This document shows positions 1 through 8,514 of a stretch of DNA of 64,000 bases, piece after piece. The translations under genes were made by a program, and so were the position numbers. The DNA lies in contig JAUNHC010000003.1 in the NCBI GenBank assembly GCA_030524175.1, positions 1 through 64,000 of the forward strand, written 5' to 3'. The DNA comes from Eubacteriales bacterium (GTDB lineage: Bacteria; Bacillota; Clostridia; Lachnospirales; Lachnospiraceae). Every line of letters starts with the position of its first letter. Position 1 is the stretch's first letter. The notes under the pieces are model-generated. The model made no database searches. It saw only the letters and a program-made list of their open reading frames with translations, and was not told where the DNA came from.

Positions 1-453
1 GTACTTAGTTGAAGGGAAGCGAGTGTCTGCCTGAAGAGGACAGCGCCTGCCCCGGCTCCCTTTTGACCCCGACATCATCTTATATTAACACAAAGTAATA
101 GTTCAGACAGGTGTGCCTATTTATTGCACAGACATCCATCCCCTCGCCGCAGAGGGCTTTCAACGGGCTGGATGCATAACATAAAACCATTAACTTATAT
201 CTTAGCATAAAATCTCTGCTTTGCAAATATGAATTTTTATAATGAACTATTTTTATCTAGTATATGGTAACATATTTCTTTCCCAAATTTGCCGCAGCAT
301 GTTCCTTGGCAAAAAGCCGGATGCCTGCTGCCGTCATGTTTCCGTACAGTCACCCCAGAATATGCCCAGACCTGTCTGAACAGTTACAGGGACTTTCGAA
401 GTAAATTGTATATTTTATAAATAACCTGTACATCCTTATATTGAGGTGATGAT
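1..453. other. Intergenic region without a recognisable gene
   Basis: No convincing gene is seen here. The stretch contains a copy of a GTCAAAAGGGARCCGGGGC motif on the minus strand (about 41-67, second copy at 16139-16175), an imperfect hairpin at 133-174 (CATCCATCCC against GGGCTGGATG), and two half-copies of the dispersed ACAGTTCAG-type palindrome (about 102-120 and 366-386). It ends with a GAGGTG ribosome site for the small gene at 454. Confidence 0.6.
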
Positions 454-603
454 ATGGCATCCTATATCTCCCCGGAAATCCGGGAAAAATTTGAAACCTT
501 GTCCATTGATCTAAAAAATCGTATCCTTGAAAAAGATGAAAGACTGGAAAATCTCCACGATCTCATCCGCGTGCTTGAGGATATTGTCAGGGAAGATGAG
601 TAA
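454..603 (+). CDS. Small acidic protein, 49 residues, unknown function
   Basis: The frame begins MASYISPEIREKF, follows a GAGGTGATGAT ribosome site by a normal distance and ends at TAA 601-603, directly before a strong hairpin. The predicted product is 49 residues, with no signal peptide or membrane segment; its second half (LEKDERLENLHDLIRVLEDIV) is a likely amphipathic helix that could form a coiled coil. I recall very similar tiny proteins in Lachnospiraceae genomes, but none with an established role, so no function is assigned. Its own ribosome site, terminator and coherent helix argue that it is a real gene. Confidence 0.7.
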   Translation: MASYISPEIREKFETLSIDLKNRILEKDERLENLHDLIRVLEDIVREDE

Positions 604-607
604 AATC

Positions 608-665
608 CCTGCACAAAAGAACGCAGTCCCGCAAAAATTAGAGGGGCTGCGTCTTTTTGTGCAGG
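608..665 (+). terminator. Hairpin terminator after the 49-residue gene
   Basis: The arms CCTGCACAAAAG... and ...CTTTTTGTGCAGG pair over about 19 bases with one or two mismatches around a loop of about 19 bases, followed by TTTTA. Confidence 0.6.
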
Positions 666-680
666 TTTTAAGGACAGTAA

Positions 681-718
681 TGTCTAATTTAATCAGTTTT
701 TGTCTAATCCTGTCTATT
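681..718 (+). promoter_or_regulatory. Three phased TGTCTAAT-type boxes (Spo0A-box-like)
   Basis: TGTCTAAT occurs at 681 and 701 and TGTCTATT at 711, so starts are 20 and 10 bp apart on the same strand. Known Spo0A boxes (TGTCGAA) are commonly bound in head-to-tail pairs with a 10-bp repeat, and the boxes here lie just upstream of a gene for a Spo0A-type DNA-binding domain. The fourth position pattern differs from the classical box (T for G), so binding by Spo0A itself or by the downstream protein is inference. Confidence 0.45.
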
Positions 719-772
719 ACCACACAATTCGGTCACCTTTGCGTCATAATAAGCTCGGAAGGAGGCATTATC

Positions 773-1120
773 ATGACGCTGCAAGACGTTATAACCATCA
801 TACGCTCTATCTCAGGGCATCCCAGCAACAAATGCTACTATCATCTTGCGCTGGTAGTATACCATTGCTGTCAGATTCCTATTTATCAGGGATTCTGCCT
901 TGAAAAGCAAATATATCCGGTTATTTCCTCAGAAATCGGTCTGTCTACTGTATCTATCTCCCGTAGCGTCGCCCGTGCCGCCCACGACTGTTGGGACTAT
1001 GGGGACCGTAAAAAGTTGGAACACATTGCCGGAAGGCGGCTTGTCACAAAACCATCTCCAAAAGAATTAGTATGTTATCTTTGTGAATTTCTTAATGGCG
1101 GAATTATTATGGCACAGTAA
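773..1120 (+). CDS. Stand-alone Spo0A C-terminal-type DNA-binding protein
   Basis: The start MTLQDVITII at 773 is chosen because GGAAGGAGG lies seven bases upstream; the frame is open further up but without a ribosome site. The 115 residues match the layout of the Spo0A effector domain: a helical lead, then IYPVISSEIGLSTVSISRSV (the position of the VLYPDIAKKF..TASRVERAIR recognition region), then CWDYGDRKKLEHIAG and KPSPKELV, equal to the WSRGN...KPTNSEF end of Spo0A. There is no receiver domain, so no phosphorylation switch. It probably binds DNA constitutively or by partner contact. Three phased boxes resembling Spo0A sites lie 55-92 bp upstream, which suggests self-regulation. Cysteines are unusually frequent for a DNA-binding domain. 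It could be a regulator from a lost mobile element; no such element remains nearby. Confidence 0.7.
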   Translation: MTLQDVITIIRSISGHPSNKCYYHLALVVYHCCQIPIYQGFCLEKQIYPVISSEIGLSTVSISRSVARAAHDCWDYGDRKKLEHIAGRRLVTKPSPKELVCYLCEFLNGGIIMAQ

Positions 1121-1293
1121 GGCTCTCCCCGCCGAAAGATCGCAGGGCGGGGAGGAGAAGGAAACCTGGTGTGCTGACACATTCATGTTTAGCCTTACAG
1201 TGCTGCATATGAATGTGTCAGTGCACGATTGCAAGGTTCTTTCTCCTTACCTTCCTCTGGGCATTATGCACACCATGTCCGGGCTGCGTATCG

Positions 1294-1385
1294 GGGCTAC
1301 ATGTGTGGGCTGCGTGTCCGGGCTCTGTGTACGGGCTACATGTATGGGCTGCGTGTCCGGACTCTGTGTACGCTCTGTGTGTGGC
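1294..1385. repeat. 39-bp tandem repeat, two units plus a partial
   Basis: Units at 1294-1332 and 1333-1371 differ at only two positions (GGGCTACATGTGTG/GGGCTACATGTATG and one G/A change), followed by a degenerate partial unit. The array sits between the Spo0A-type gene and tRNA-Thr. It can be read in several open frames (GC-rich, Cys/Gly-rich), but none has a ribosome site and I do not call a gene. Confidence 0.75.
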
Positions 1386-1408
1386 CTGAAAAAAATATAA
1401 AAAATCAC

Positions 1409-1436
1409 TTGATTTTTCAGGAAAATACGGTATAAT
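1409..1436 (+). promoter_or_regulatory. Promoter of tRNA-Thr
   Basis: TTGATT at 1409-1414 and a perfect TATAAT at 1431-1436 are separated by 16 bp and end 20 bp before the mature tRNA start. Confidence 0.7.
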
Positions 1437-1456
1437 ATCACTTGTGTCCAACACAA

Positions 1457-1529
1457 GCTGGAATAGCTCAGTCGGTAGAGCACTTCACTCGTAATGAAGG
1501 GGTCGAGAGTTCGAGTCTCTTTTCCAGCT
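1457..1529 (+). tRNA. tRNA-Thr (anticodon CGT)
   Basis: The acceptor arms GCTGGAA and TTCCAGC pair perfectly; the D arm GCTCAGTCGGTAGAGC, the anticodon stem CTTCA/TGAAG with loop CTCGTAA, and the T arm GAGAGTTCGAGTCTC are all standard. The anticodon CGT reads the threonine codon ACG. The 3' CCA is not encoded. It has its own promoter and terminator, so it is a single-gene transcription unit. Confidence 0.95.
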
Positions 1530-1561
1530 TATATGAAGCCCTGATATAGAAGGGTTTAGAG

Positions 1562-1596
1562 AATCCGCTTCCGGTCTCCGGAATGCGGATTTTTTA
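1562..1596 (+). terminator. Terminator of tRNA-Thr
   Basis: A tight hairpin AATCCGCTTCCGG / CCGGAATGCGGATT with a three-base loop is followed by a run of T. Confidence 0.85.
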
Positions 1597-1764
1597 GATT
1601 AGAATGTGTTTAAAAATTGCTTTCGGCAAGATGTACGTCACAATTTGTGGGTTATTTGGCTCCGATAAGGAAGGCATAGCGGGCTGCGCTGATAGTACAG
1701 TTAACAGAAATATTGTTTTGTAAAGAGCTGGGAAGAAAGATTTACTTGGGTCACAGGATGAGAA

Positions 1765-2128
1765 TACCCATAAAATTAGTGATCCAACGAATTTTATAGG
1801 TATTTTCATTCCTCAATTGAAGGGGATCTTTGGAAAAATACCTATAAAATTTGTAGCGGCGGCAATCTTATAGGTAAATCTAACCGCCATCCGAAGGAAA
1901 TACCCTGAAATCACTCGGAAAATACCTATAAAATTTGTAATAGTGGCAATCTTATAGGTAAATCAATCCGCCATCCGAAGGAAATGGCTCAAAAATACTC
2001 GGAAATTACCTATAAAATTTGTAACAGCGGCAATCTTATAGGTAAATCAACCCGACATCTAAAGGAAATGCCCCGGAAATCCACGGGATTTACCTATAAA
2101 ACTTATAGTATGAGAAGTATTATAGGTA
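1765..2128. repeat. Array of palindromic 84-bp repeats
   Basis: TACCTATAA...TTATAGGTA inverted pairs recur with left arms starting at 1766 (diverged, ACCCATAA), 1840, 1924, 2008 and 2092. The last four are exactly 84 bp apart. Each unit holds a palindrome of about 37 bp (arms ACCTATAAAATTTGT and AATCTTATAGGT) followed by a conserved, not unique, interval (AAATCAACCCGCCATCCGAAGG type), so this is not a CRISPR array. It lies downstream of both tRNA-Thr and the leftward GlgB-like gene. About 165 bases before it (1600-1765) hold nothing recognisable. Confidence 0.85.
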
Positions 2129-2177
2129 AGTGAATCCAACAGGGCATTTCAAAATATATATCAATCTAAGGTGCTGT

Positions 2178-4697
2178 TTACTTTTTTTGTTCCGGCGCAT
2201 CTTTTGTCTGCTTCGCCGTTGTTTTCCTGGCAGAAGCCTTTTGCTCTGCTCCGGCTGTGGACTTGGATGCAGTCTTCGTTATCTCCGTCTTCGTAACCTC
2301 CGTTTTAGACAAGGTTTCACCCTTTGACTTGGCTGCTGCCTTAGTTACCGTTTTTCCTCCGCGTTTTTTAACTTCCGGCTTGGCTGTTGTGTCAACTGCC
2401 GGCTTGGCTACCGACTTTGCCGTTGCTTCAGCTGCTGGCTTGGCTGCCGACTTTGCCGTTGCTTCAGCTGCCGGCTTTGTCGTTGTATCAACTGCTGGCT
2501 TAATTACCGACTTTTCCGTTGTTTCAGCTGCCGGTTTTGACGCTGCCTTTTTGACTGCTGTTTTTTTTCCGGCAGTCTTTTTCACGGTCTTTTTTGCTGT
2601 CTTTTCCTCTGCCGGAGTACAGGTGAATACTGTCACCCCAAGGGCAGGGACCTTCAGGCTGATGGAATATTCTCTCTCATCCCATTCTTCTTTTTTTGCT
2701 GTTTTCATACGGGTGTTCAGTGTTCCCCAGCCGCCGTATTTCTTCTGGTCGCTGTTAAATACTTCTTTGTACTTGCCGTAGAATGGGACACCTACCTTAT
2801 AATCCTCGTGAGGTACGGCGGCAAAGTTACAGACTGCCAGAAGTGTCTCCTCCGGCTTATCTGTTTTTCTCAGGAAGGTGAGGACATTCTCTTCATATTT
2901 CATGAGCTGGATCCATTCAAAGCCGTCATAATCGTCATCCTTTGTATAGAGAGCCGGCTTAGAGCTATAGAGTTGGTTTAAATCCAGAATGCATGCCCCA
3001 AGCTCTTTGGGAAGCTGCGGGTCGGGAGCCATCATCTTACAGCCGGGATGAAGCATCATATAGGCGTAGGCCGCCCTCACCTGGGCAAGCTTCTGTTCAT
3101 CGGAGCCGGGAAGCTTATTCATGAAGTTTTCCAGATTTCCCACGTCTCTCCGGGCCAAGGTGAGTACATAGTGTTCACAGTATGCATATACCGTTGACAG
3201 GGTGAGCTGGTCATGACAGTCTCTGCGGCGGATAGGGTCTTCTGACAGATAAGAGAGGAAATCTGCCGTCCACCCGCCGCTCCATTTATAATCAAAACCA
3301 AGGTGGTCATTCTCCACCGTGTCTGTCAGTTCCGGCCACAGTCCGTCCTCCTGGGCAATGAGAAGGACGCCCGGATTTCTTTTTTTCACAATGGAATTTA
3401 AGTGTTTGATAAATTCCACAGCAAAAAGATTCTCGTTAGATCCATAGAGATTAGGCGTCCATTCCCCCGGATTCCTGCCATAGTCCAGGTACAGCATGGC
3501 ATCCACATCGTCCATCCTGAGACCGTCTGCATGATATACCTCCATCCAGTAGCAGGCATTGGCGATGAGGAAATCCCTCACCATAGGGCTTTCGTAATTG
3601 TAAAGCATTGTGCCCCACATAGGATGTACCGCCAATGCAGGATTCTGTACCTCATAAAGAGGCGTGCCGTCAAAGGATTCCATACCCCCGTCAAAGCGCG
3701 GAAACTGAGCAGGAGTCCAGTCAAGGATCACGCCCACGCCTGCCTGGTGCAGCTCATCCACCAGCTTCTGAAAATCCTCCGGAGAACCAAACCGGGTGGT
3801 AGGCGCATAATATGCAGAGGTACCGTATCCGTTTGTACTGTCATCAAGGTATTCCATTACAGGCAGCAGCTCTACATGAGTATATCCAAGGCCGGATACA
3901 AATTTTACCAAATCTGCCCCTGATTCCCAGTCTGTAAGGCTCGTCTCATAGATGGACACCGGCTGGCGGCGGTCCTGGTATTTCTTCCGTTCCTTCATCC
4001 ATTTCTCATCATTCCAGGCAAATCCTCTCAGATCTGCCACCACGGATGCACAGGAGCGAGGCTGTTCTGATGCATTTGCATAAGGGTCTGCTTTCAGCAG
4101 GAGCGCTCCTCCCTTAATCTTGATTTCGTATTTATAAGAGGCACCCGCCTTTACGCCGGGTACAAAAATCTCAAAAATCCCTGACATGGGCATCTTATGC
4201 ATAAGAAGACTGCGGCCGTCCCAGTTATTAAATTCCCCAACCACACTCACACGCATGGCATTGGGAGCCCAGACTGCAAAATGCGTTCCCTCCACACCGT
4301 TTACGGTCATGGGGTGCGCACCCAGCTTCTCGTAAGCCTTATAATAAACACCTGCGCAGAAAGCTTTTTCCTCATCTTCTGTAATCTGTCCCGGAAATGC
4401 GTATGGATCAGCAAATTCTTCTGTCCTCTCTCCCCATTTCACACGGAAACGGTAAGCCGGAACCTTCCTTCCAGGTATCAAAGCTGCAAAATAGCCTGCT
4501 TCATCCTGTCTCTCCATGGGATATGCCTTTCTTCCTGCCAGCACCTCTGCCGCTTCTGCATCGGGAAAAAATCCCTGTACAAGTATACCATCAGCTGTAA
4601 GTCTGGGGCCCATCACATCCTTAGGAGATGCTTCCTCCCCGTAAACCACCGCTTCAATCCTTGGCCAATCCATATAGCTGTAAATTTTTTCGTCCAT
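2178..4697 (-). CDS. GlgB-like protein with degenerate active site and Lys/Ala/Pro-rich tail
   Basis: The internal start MDEKIYSYMDW is chosen because GGAGG lies eight bases before it; this gives 839 residues. Residues 1-220 look like two CBM48-type modules, 245-600 an alpha-amylase-type barrel aligned with GlgB, 600-695 the C-terminal beta domain, and 696-839 a tail of KPAAEATAKS-type repeats. Compared with E. coli GlgB, the nucleophile Asp405 and Arg403 are kept (R394, D396 in LRMDD), but His340 is Gln331 (DWTPAQFP), the acid/base Glu458 is Gln449 (LLIAQEDG), and the His525-Asp526 pair is R516-R517 (LTLARRDV). The FMGNEF motif is also gone. Branching activity is therefore unlikely; glycogen binding or scaffolding is the inference. 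The tail resembles histone H1-like basic tails. No other glycogen gene is present nearby. Confidence 0.8.
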   Translation of the reverse strand: MDEKIYSYMDWPRIEAVVYGEEASPKDVMGPRLTADGILVQGFFPDAEAAEVLAGRKAYPMERQDEAGYFAALIPGRKVPAYRFRVKWGERTEEFADPYAFPGQITEDEEKAFCAGVYYKAYEKLGAHPMTVNGVEGTHFAVWAPNAMRVSVVGEFNNWDGRSLLMHKMPMSGIFEIFVPGVKAGASYKYEIKIKGGALLLKADPYANASEQPRSCASVVADLRGFAWNDEKWMKERKKYQDRRQPVSIYETSLTDWESGADLVKFVSGLGYTHVELLPVMEYLDDSTNGYGTSAYYAPTTRFGSPEDFQKLVDELHQAGVGVILDWTPAQFPRFDGGMESFDGTPLYEVQNPALAVHPMWGTMLYNYESPMVRDFLIANACYWMEVYHADGLRMDDVDAMLYLDYGRNPGEWTPNLYGSNENLFAVEFIKHLNSIVKKRNPGVLLIAQEDGLWPELTDTVENDHLGFDYKWSGGWTADFLSYLSEDPIRRRDCHDQLTLSTVYAYCEHYVLTLARRDVGNLENFMNKLPGSDEQKLAQVRAAYAYMMLHPGCKMMAPDPQLPKELGACILDLNQLYSSKPALYTKDDDYDGFEWIQLMKYEENVLTFLRKTDKPEETLLAVCNFAAVPHEDYKVGVPFYGKYKEVFNSDQKKYGGWGTLNTRMKTAKKEEWDEREYSISLKVPALGVTVFTCTPAEEKTAKKTVKKTAGKKTAVKKAASKPAAETTEKSVIKPAVDTTTKPAAEATAKSAAKPAAEATAKSVAKPAVDTTAKPEVKKRGGKTVTKAAAKSKGETLSKTEVTKTEITKTASKSTAGAEQKASARKTTAKQTKDAPEQKK

Positions 4698-4793
4698 AAT
4701 AACTACCTCCAAAGCTAAATTATCGGGAACAGACTGGCAGTACTTCTTTCACCAATCTGGGGCGGACAAGCCCGCCGCAGGTATTACCTGTAT

Positions 4794-4821
4794 GTAACTG
4801 TTCAGAACCATGAACAGTTAC
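4794..4821. repeat. Perfect copy of the dispersed ACAGTTCAG palindrome
   Basis: GTAACTGTTCA and TGAACAGTTAC form a perfect 11-bp inverted repeat around six bases. Related, less perfect copies occur in other intergenic regions of this window (366-386, 15536-15565, 24431-24460, 33880-33906, 35162-35182, 39402-39430, 47177-47204). Confidence 0.75.
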
Positions 4822-4870
4822 ATCTGTATTTCATTTTATCATTTTTTTGGATAAAAATAAAGGAAATTGT

Positions 4871-4899
4871 TTGACAAAACAATGTTACTGCGATAAATT
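4871..4899 (+). promoter_or_regulatory. Promoter of the PfkB kinase gene
   Basis: TTGACA at 4871 and TAAATT at 4894 are 17 bp apart, about 65 bp before the start codon. Confidence 0.5.
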
Positions 4900-4962
4900 G
4901 AAATTAGCACCATACTTTATCCATGTTTGTATGGTTTGAGGAACCAAAGGAGGACTTTGATC

Positions 4963-5937
4963 ATGAACAACAAATTATATGATGTGACAGCCATCGGTGA
5001 GCTGTTAATTGATTTCACGGAAAACGGGTCAAGCACCCAGGGCAATCCCCTTCTGGAGGCCAATCCCGGCGGCGCTCCCTGTAATGTGCTTGCAATGCTT
5101 GAACGTCTTGGAAAGAAAACAGCTTTTATCGGCAAAGTAGGAAAAGACATGTTCGGCGAACAGTTAAAAAAAGCTGTGGAAGAAGTAGGTATCGATACCC
5201 GCAATCTTATTATGGATGAAGAAGTACATACCACTCTGGCCTTTGTACATACTTATCCGGACGGCGACCGGGATTTTTCCTTCTACCGTAACCCAGGTGC
5301 AGACATGATGCTGACAAAAGAAGAAGTACAGGAAGACTTGATCTCCAATTCCAAGATTTTCCACTTCGGCACCTTATCCTCCACTCATGAGGGAATACGC
5401 GAAGCTACACGCCATGCCATCGAAACAGCAAAGCGTTCTGACTGTATCATTACTTTTGACCCCAATCTCCGTCCGCCCCTCTGGAAATCACTGGAGGATG
5501 CAAGGGTGGAAATAGAATACGGTATGACTAAGTGTGATGTACTGAAAATTTCTGACAACGAAGTTGAATTCCTGTTCGGCACCACAGATTATGACAAAGG
5601 GGCCGCTATGATCCGTGAAAAATATAATATCCCTCTGGTACTCATTACCATGGGCAAGGACGGCAGCCGTGCTTACTACAAGGATTTACGTGTAGAATCT
5701 GCTCCTTTCCTTCAGGAAAACACCATCGAGACTACAGGCGCAGGAGATACCTTCTGTGCAAGCGCACTGAACTACGTGCTGGAGCATGGCCTTGACAACC
5801 TGACTGAAGAGAATCTCATGGAGATGCTTACCTTCGCCAATGCGGCTGCATCACTCATCACCACACGCAAAGGCGCGCTGCGTGTTATGCCGTCCCGCCA
5901 GGATGTACTGGATTTCATCCTTTCCTGCGGACGCTGA
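4963..5937 (+). CDS. PfkB-family sugar kinase, probably fructokinase
   Basis: The start [18 protein letters not shown] at 4963 follows AAAGGAGG by eight bases and gives 324 residues, the normal fructokinase length. The N-terminal substrate motif ([17 protein letters not shown]), the central [12 protein letters not shown] segment typical of fructokinases, and the ATP/anion-hole motif [13 protein letters not shown] with its catalytic Asp are all present. The family phosphorylates furanose sugars in the cytoplasm using ATP; fructose to fructose 6-phosphate is the best guess from the motif set, but 2-keto-3-deoxygluconate or another ketose is possible. The UvrA2-type gene follows after 74 bp without a terminator, so the two may be co-transcribed. 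Confidence 0.85.
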   Translation: MNNKLYDVTAIGELLIDFTENGSSTQGNPLLEANPGGAPCNVLAMLERLGKKTAFIGKVGKDMFGEQLKKAVEEVGIDTRNLIMDEEVHTTLAFVHTYPDGDRDFSFYRNPGADMMLTKEEVQEDLISNSKIFHFGTLSSTHEGIREATRHAIETAKRSDCIITFDPNLRPPLWKSLEDARVEIEYGMTKCDVLKISDNEVEFLFGTTDYDKGAAMIREKYNIPLVLITMGKDGSRAYYKDLRVESAPFLQENTIETTGAGDTFCASALNYVLEHGLDNLTEENLMEMLTFANAAASLITTRKGALRVMPSRQDVLDFILSCGR

Positions 5938-6011
5938 CAACTTCATACAGGCAGAATCTGGTCAGAGGGCTTGCTGCCCTCTTTCCTTTTGCCAAAAACA
6001 AAGGAGGTACC

Positions 6012-8444
6012 ATGCACAATATCCAGATCACCAATGCATACGAAGGCAATCTGAAAAATGTTTCTCTGGAAATTCCCAAAAATAAACTTGTGGTATTCAC
6101 AGGGCTTTCCGGCTCCGGAAAATCCACACTGCTTGTGGATGTACTTTTCAATGAATGCCAGCGTCAATATTTAGAGGCTATGGCCTTAGAGGGAATACAT
6201 AAGCCAAAGGTGGACCGCATACAAGGGGCTTCTCCTGCCATTGTGATTTCCCAGACAGATGCAAATAAAAATCCTCGTTCAACAGTGGGAACGGCAACCG
6301 ATATCTACACAGATCTGCGCATGATTTATGAAAAGCTGGGAGTCACAATTTGTCCTTACTGCGGCAGCACGATCTCATCAGCAGACTGCAAAGAAGAAAC
6401 AGAAAAAATAGATTCTGATTTCCATGTATACATGTACTGCAGCCAATGCGGAAAACGGATGGATAAAATCACCCGGACCTTTTTTTCGTTTAACACTAAG
6501 GAAGGAGCCTGTCCGGTCTGTGAAGGATTGGGCAAGATCCATAGGGTAAATAAAGCCCATACTGTAGATGAAACGCTCTCTTTGGAAGACGGGGCTGTGC
6601 GCTATTGGGAAAAGCAGTATGGAAAGTACCAGATTTCTGTACTGTATGCGGCCTTCCGGCATTATGGGATCCCCGTCCCTGCCAATATCCCGGTGAACAA
6701 TTTCAATGAGCTGCAAAAAGAAATCCTCTATCATGGCATTGACTGCGATCTGGCGGCACACACATTTCCTCACATCCAGCCCCCAAAGACAACTGCTGCA
6801 GGCAGGTTTGAGGGAGTCATCCCCATACTTATGCGCCGGCTTTCCGACAAAAACGGAGATATAAAGCAATTAGGAGCCTACTTCCATACTGAAGACTGTC
6901 CTGAATGTAACGGCGAACGCCTGTGTACACTCAGCCGGAATGTAACTGTAAACGGTCTTCGTCTGCCTCAGCTCTCCTTTTATTCATTAGAACGGCTATT
7001 CCAATGGAGCAAAGACTTAGAAGCATCTCTTTCTGACAAGGATTCTGAATTTATACAGGCGTATATCCTGGATATACAGACAAAGCTCAACCGTTTCCTG
7101 AGGGTAGGACTTGGCTATCTTTCTCTTGACCGGCAGATTCTCACCCTTTCCGGAGGGGAGTTTCAGAGACTGAGACTGGCTGCCGCTCTTGACTGTGACC
7201 TTTCCGGTATTATTTATATTTTAGACGAACCCACAGCCGGGCTTCATCCAAGAGACACTCAAGGCCTTGTGGCAATACTGCGCAGGCTGCGTGACCTGGA
7301 CAACACAGTGCTGGTAATTGAGCATGATGAAGATGTGATGGCGGCTGCGGACTATATTGTGGATATGGGGCCTGGTTCAGGAAAATACGGCGGCAGCATC
7401 ATTGCCAAGGGCACCCTGGACCAAATCAAAGGAAACAAAGCTTCCGTGACAGGTTCCTGGCTTAAAGAGCGTCATCCCGGCAAGCATACTTTCAGGCAAA
7501 AGAAAGGTACCATATGTATTGAAAATGCAGATAAATTTAACCTGAAACACATTTCTGCCCACATTCCCGCCGGCTGTCTTACTGCTGTCACAGGACCGTC
7601 CGGCTCAGGTAAATCCACCTTAATCTTCCAGGTACTGGCCCGGGGAGCATGTGGATCCACAGCCGGCAAAGTGTGGGGGCTGGAGCAGTTTGACAGGATC
7701 GTGGAAGTGGGACAGACACCTGTCACCAGGATGAAACGGTCAAATATTGCCACCTACTCAGAAGTGTATTCAGAAATCAGGGCTGTTCTTGGAAAAACTG
7801 ACCAGGCCAGGTCTGCCGGCCTCACCTCAAGACACTTCTCCTTTAACTCCCCCGGGGGCAGATGTGAAAACTGTGAAGGACTGGGTTATGTGGAAAATAA
7901 TATGCTGTTCTTTACAAATACAAAAATACAATGTCCTGTATGCCATGGGAATCAATTCCACAAAGAAGTGCTGTCAGTTAAGTATAAAAGCTTTTCCATT
8001 AAAGATATTCTGGATCTTTCCATCAGGGAAGCTGCGGAATTGTTTAAAGAGCACAGAAAAATTATGAAAATCCTCAATCTTCTTATAGAAGTGGGACTTG
8101 GATATCTCCAGCTTGGACAGAGCCTCACAACGCTTTCCGGGGGTGAAGGCCAGCGCCTTAAGCTTGCAAAGGAATTGATCGGGAGCAATCTGGCAAAGCC
8201 TTCCCTGTATCTCATGGATGAGCCTACCATCGGCCTGCATCCCAGGGATATTGAACACTTCCTGATCCTTCTTAACCGTATGGCGGATGCGGGAAATACT
8301 GTGATAGTTGTAGAACATAATCAGCAGCTTATCAGCAACTGCGACTGGGTGATCCAGCTTGGCCCTGAAGGGGGAGAAAAGGGCGGTAATATCATATTTA
8401 CCGGAACACCTGCAGAAATGCTGAACCTTACTCCTCCCCTTTAA
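6012..8444 (+). CDS. UvrA2-type excinuclease ATPase lacking the UvrB-binding domain
   Basis: The 810-residue product has the two ABC ATPase heads of UvrA: Walker [10 protein letters not shown] (31-39), signature [12 protein letters not shown], Walker [15 protein letters not shown], then a second set [21 protein letters not shown] and [14 protein letters not shown]. Zinc ligands are CPYC (114-117), CSQC (143-146), CPVC (167-170) and CENC...CPVC in the second half. Normal UvrA is about 940 residues; here only about 50 residues separate CPYC from CPVC, so the UvrB-binding domain is missing. This matches class II UvrA (UvrA2), known from Deinococcus and drug-producing actinomycetes and linked to tolerance of DNA-binding compounds rather than core nucleotide excision repair. 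A GGAGG site precedes the start. The genuine uvrA is presumably elsewhere. Confidence 0.85.
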   Translation: MHNIQITNAYEGNLKNVSLEIPKNKLVVFTGLSGSGKSTLLVDVLFNECQRQYLEAMALEGIHKPKVDRIQGASPAIVISQTDANKNPRSTVGTATDIYTDLRMIYEKLGVTICPYCGSTISSADCKEETEKIDSDFHVYMYCSQCGKRMDKITRTFFSFNTKEGACPVCEGLGKIHRVNKAHTVDETLSLEDGAVRYWEKQYGKYQISVLYAAFRHYGIPVPANIPVNNFNELQKEILYHGIDCDLAAHTFPHIQPPKTTAAGRFEGVIPILMRRLSDKNGDIKQLGAYFHTEDCPECNGERLCTLSRNVTVNGLRLPQLSFYSLERLFQWSKDLEASLSDKDSEFIQAYILDIQTKLNRFLRVGLGYLSLDRQILTLSGGEFQRLRLAAALDCDLSGIIYILDEPTAGLHPRDTQGLVAILRRLRDLDNTVLVIEHDEDVMAAADYIVDMGPGSGKYGGSIIAKGTLDQIKGNKASVTGSWLKERHPGKHTFRQKKGTICIENADKFNLKHISAHIPAGCLTAVTGPSGSGKSTLIFQVLARGACGSTAGKVWGLEQFDRIVEVGQTPVTRMKRSNIATYSEVYSEIRAVLGKTDQARSAGLTSRHFSFNSPGGRCENCEGLGYVENNMLFFTNTKIQCPVCHGNQFHKEVLSVKYKSFSIKDILDLSIREAAELFKEHRKIMKILNLLIEVGLGYLQLGQSLTTLSGGEGQRLKLAKELIGSNLAKPSLYLMDEPTIGLHPRDIEHFLILLNRMADAGNTVIVVEHNQQLISNCDWVIQLGPEGGEKGGNIIFTGTPAEMLNLTPPL

Positions 8445-8463
8445 GTTCCGGTATAAAGCAAAA

Positions 8464-8490
8464 GAAAAAGGGCAAAATACGCCCTTTTTC
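8464..8490. terminator. Bidirectional terminator after the UvrA2-type gene
   Basis: GAAAAAGGGC and GCCCTTTTTC form a 10-bp stem around seven bases, with T runs on both strands; it can serve the rightward UvrA2-type gene and the leftward small gene at 8515. Confidence 0.8.
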
Positions 8491-8514
8491 TAATCCTGTC
8501 ACAGACATGTTATT

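Noticed and set aside
133-174. Possible riboswitch or small RNA from the CATCCATCCC/GGGCTGGATG hairpin
   Set aside because: A single imperfect stem with no known consensus and no nearby gene that would need it.
527-772. Upstream extension of the Spo0A-type frame
   Set aside because: It runs through a terminator hairpin and the box region, overlaps the 49-residue gene in another frame and has no ribosome site; the GGAAGGAGG before 773 decides the start.
1083-1454. Open frames on both strands rich in Cys, Gly and His across the 39-bp repeat
   Set aside because: They are open only because of the repeat composition; no ribosome site or protein-like pattern is seen.
1765-2128. Regular palindromic repeats that could be a CRISPR array
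   Set aside because: The intervals between palindromes are conserved, not unique spacers, the period is 84 bp, and no cas gene is in the window.
2257-2781. Ala/Val-rich frame opposite the tail of the GlgB-like gene
   Set aside because: It is the antisense shadow of the repetitive Lys/Ala/Pro tail and has no ribosome site.
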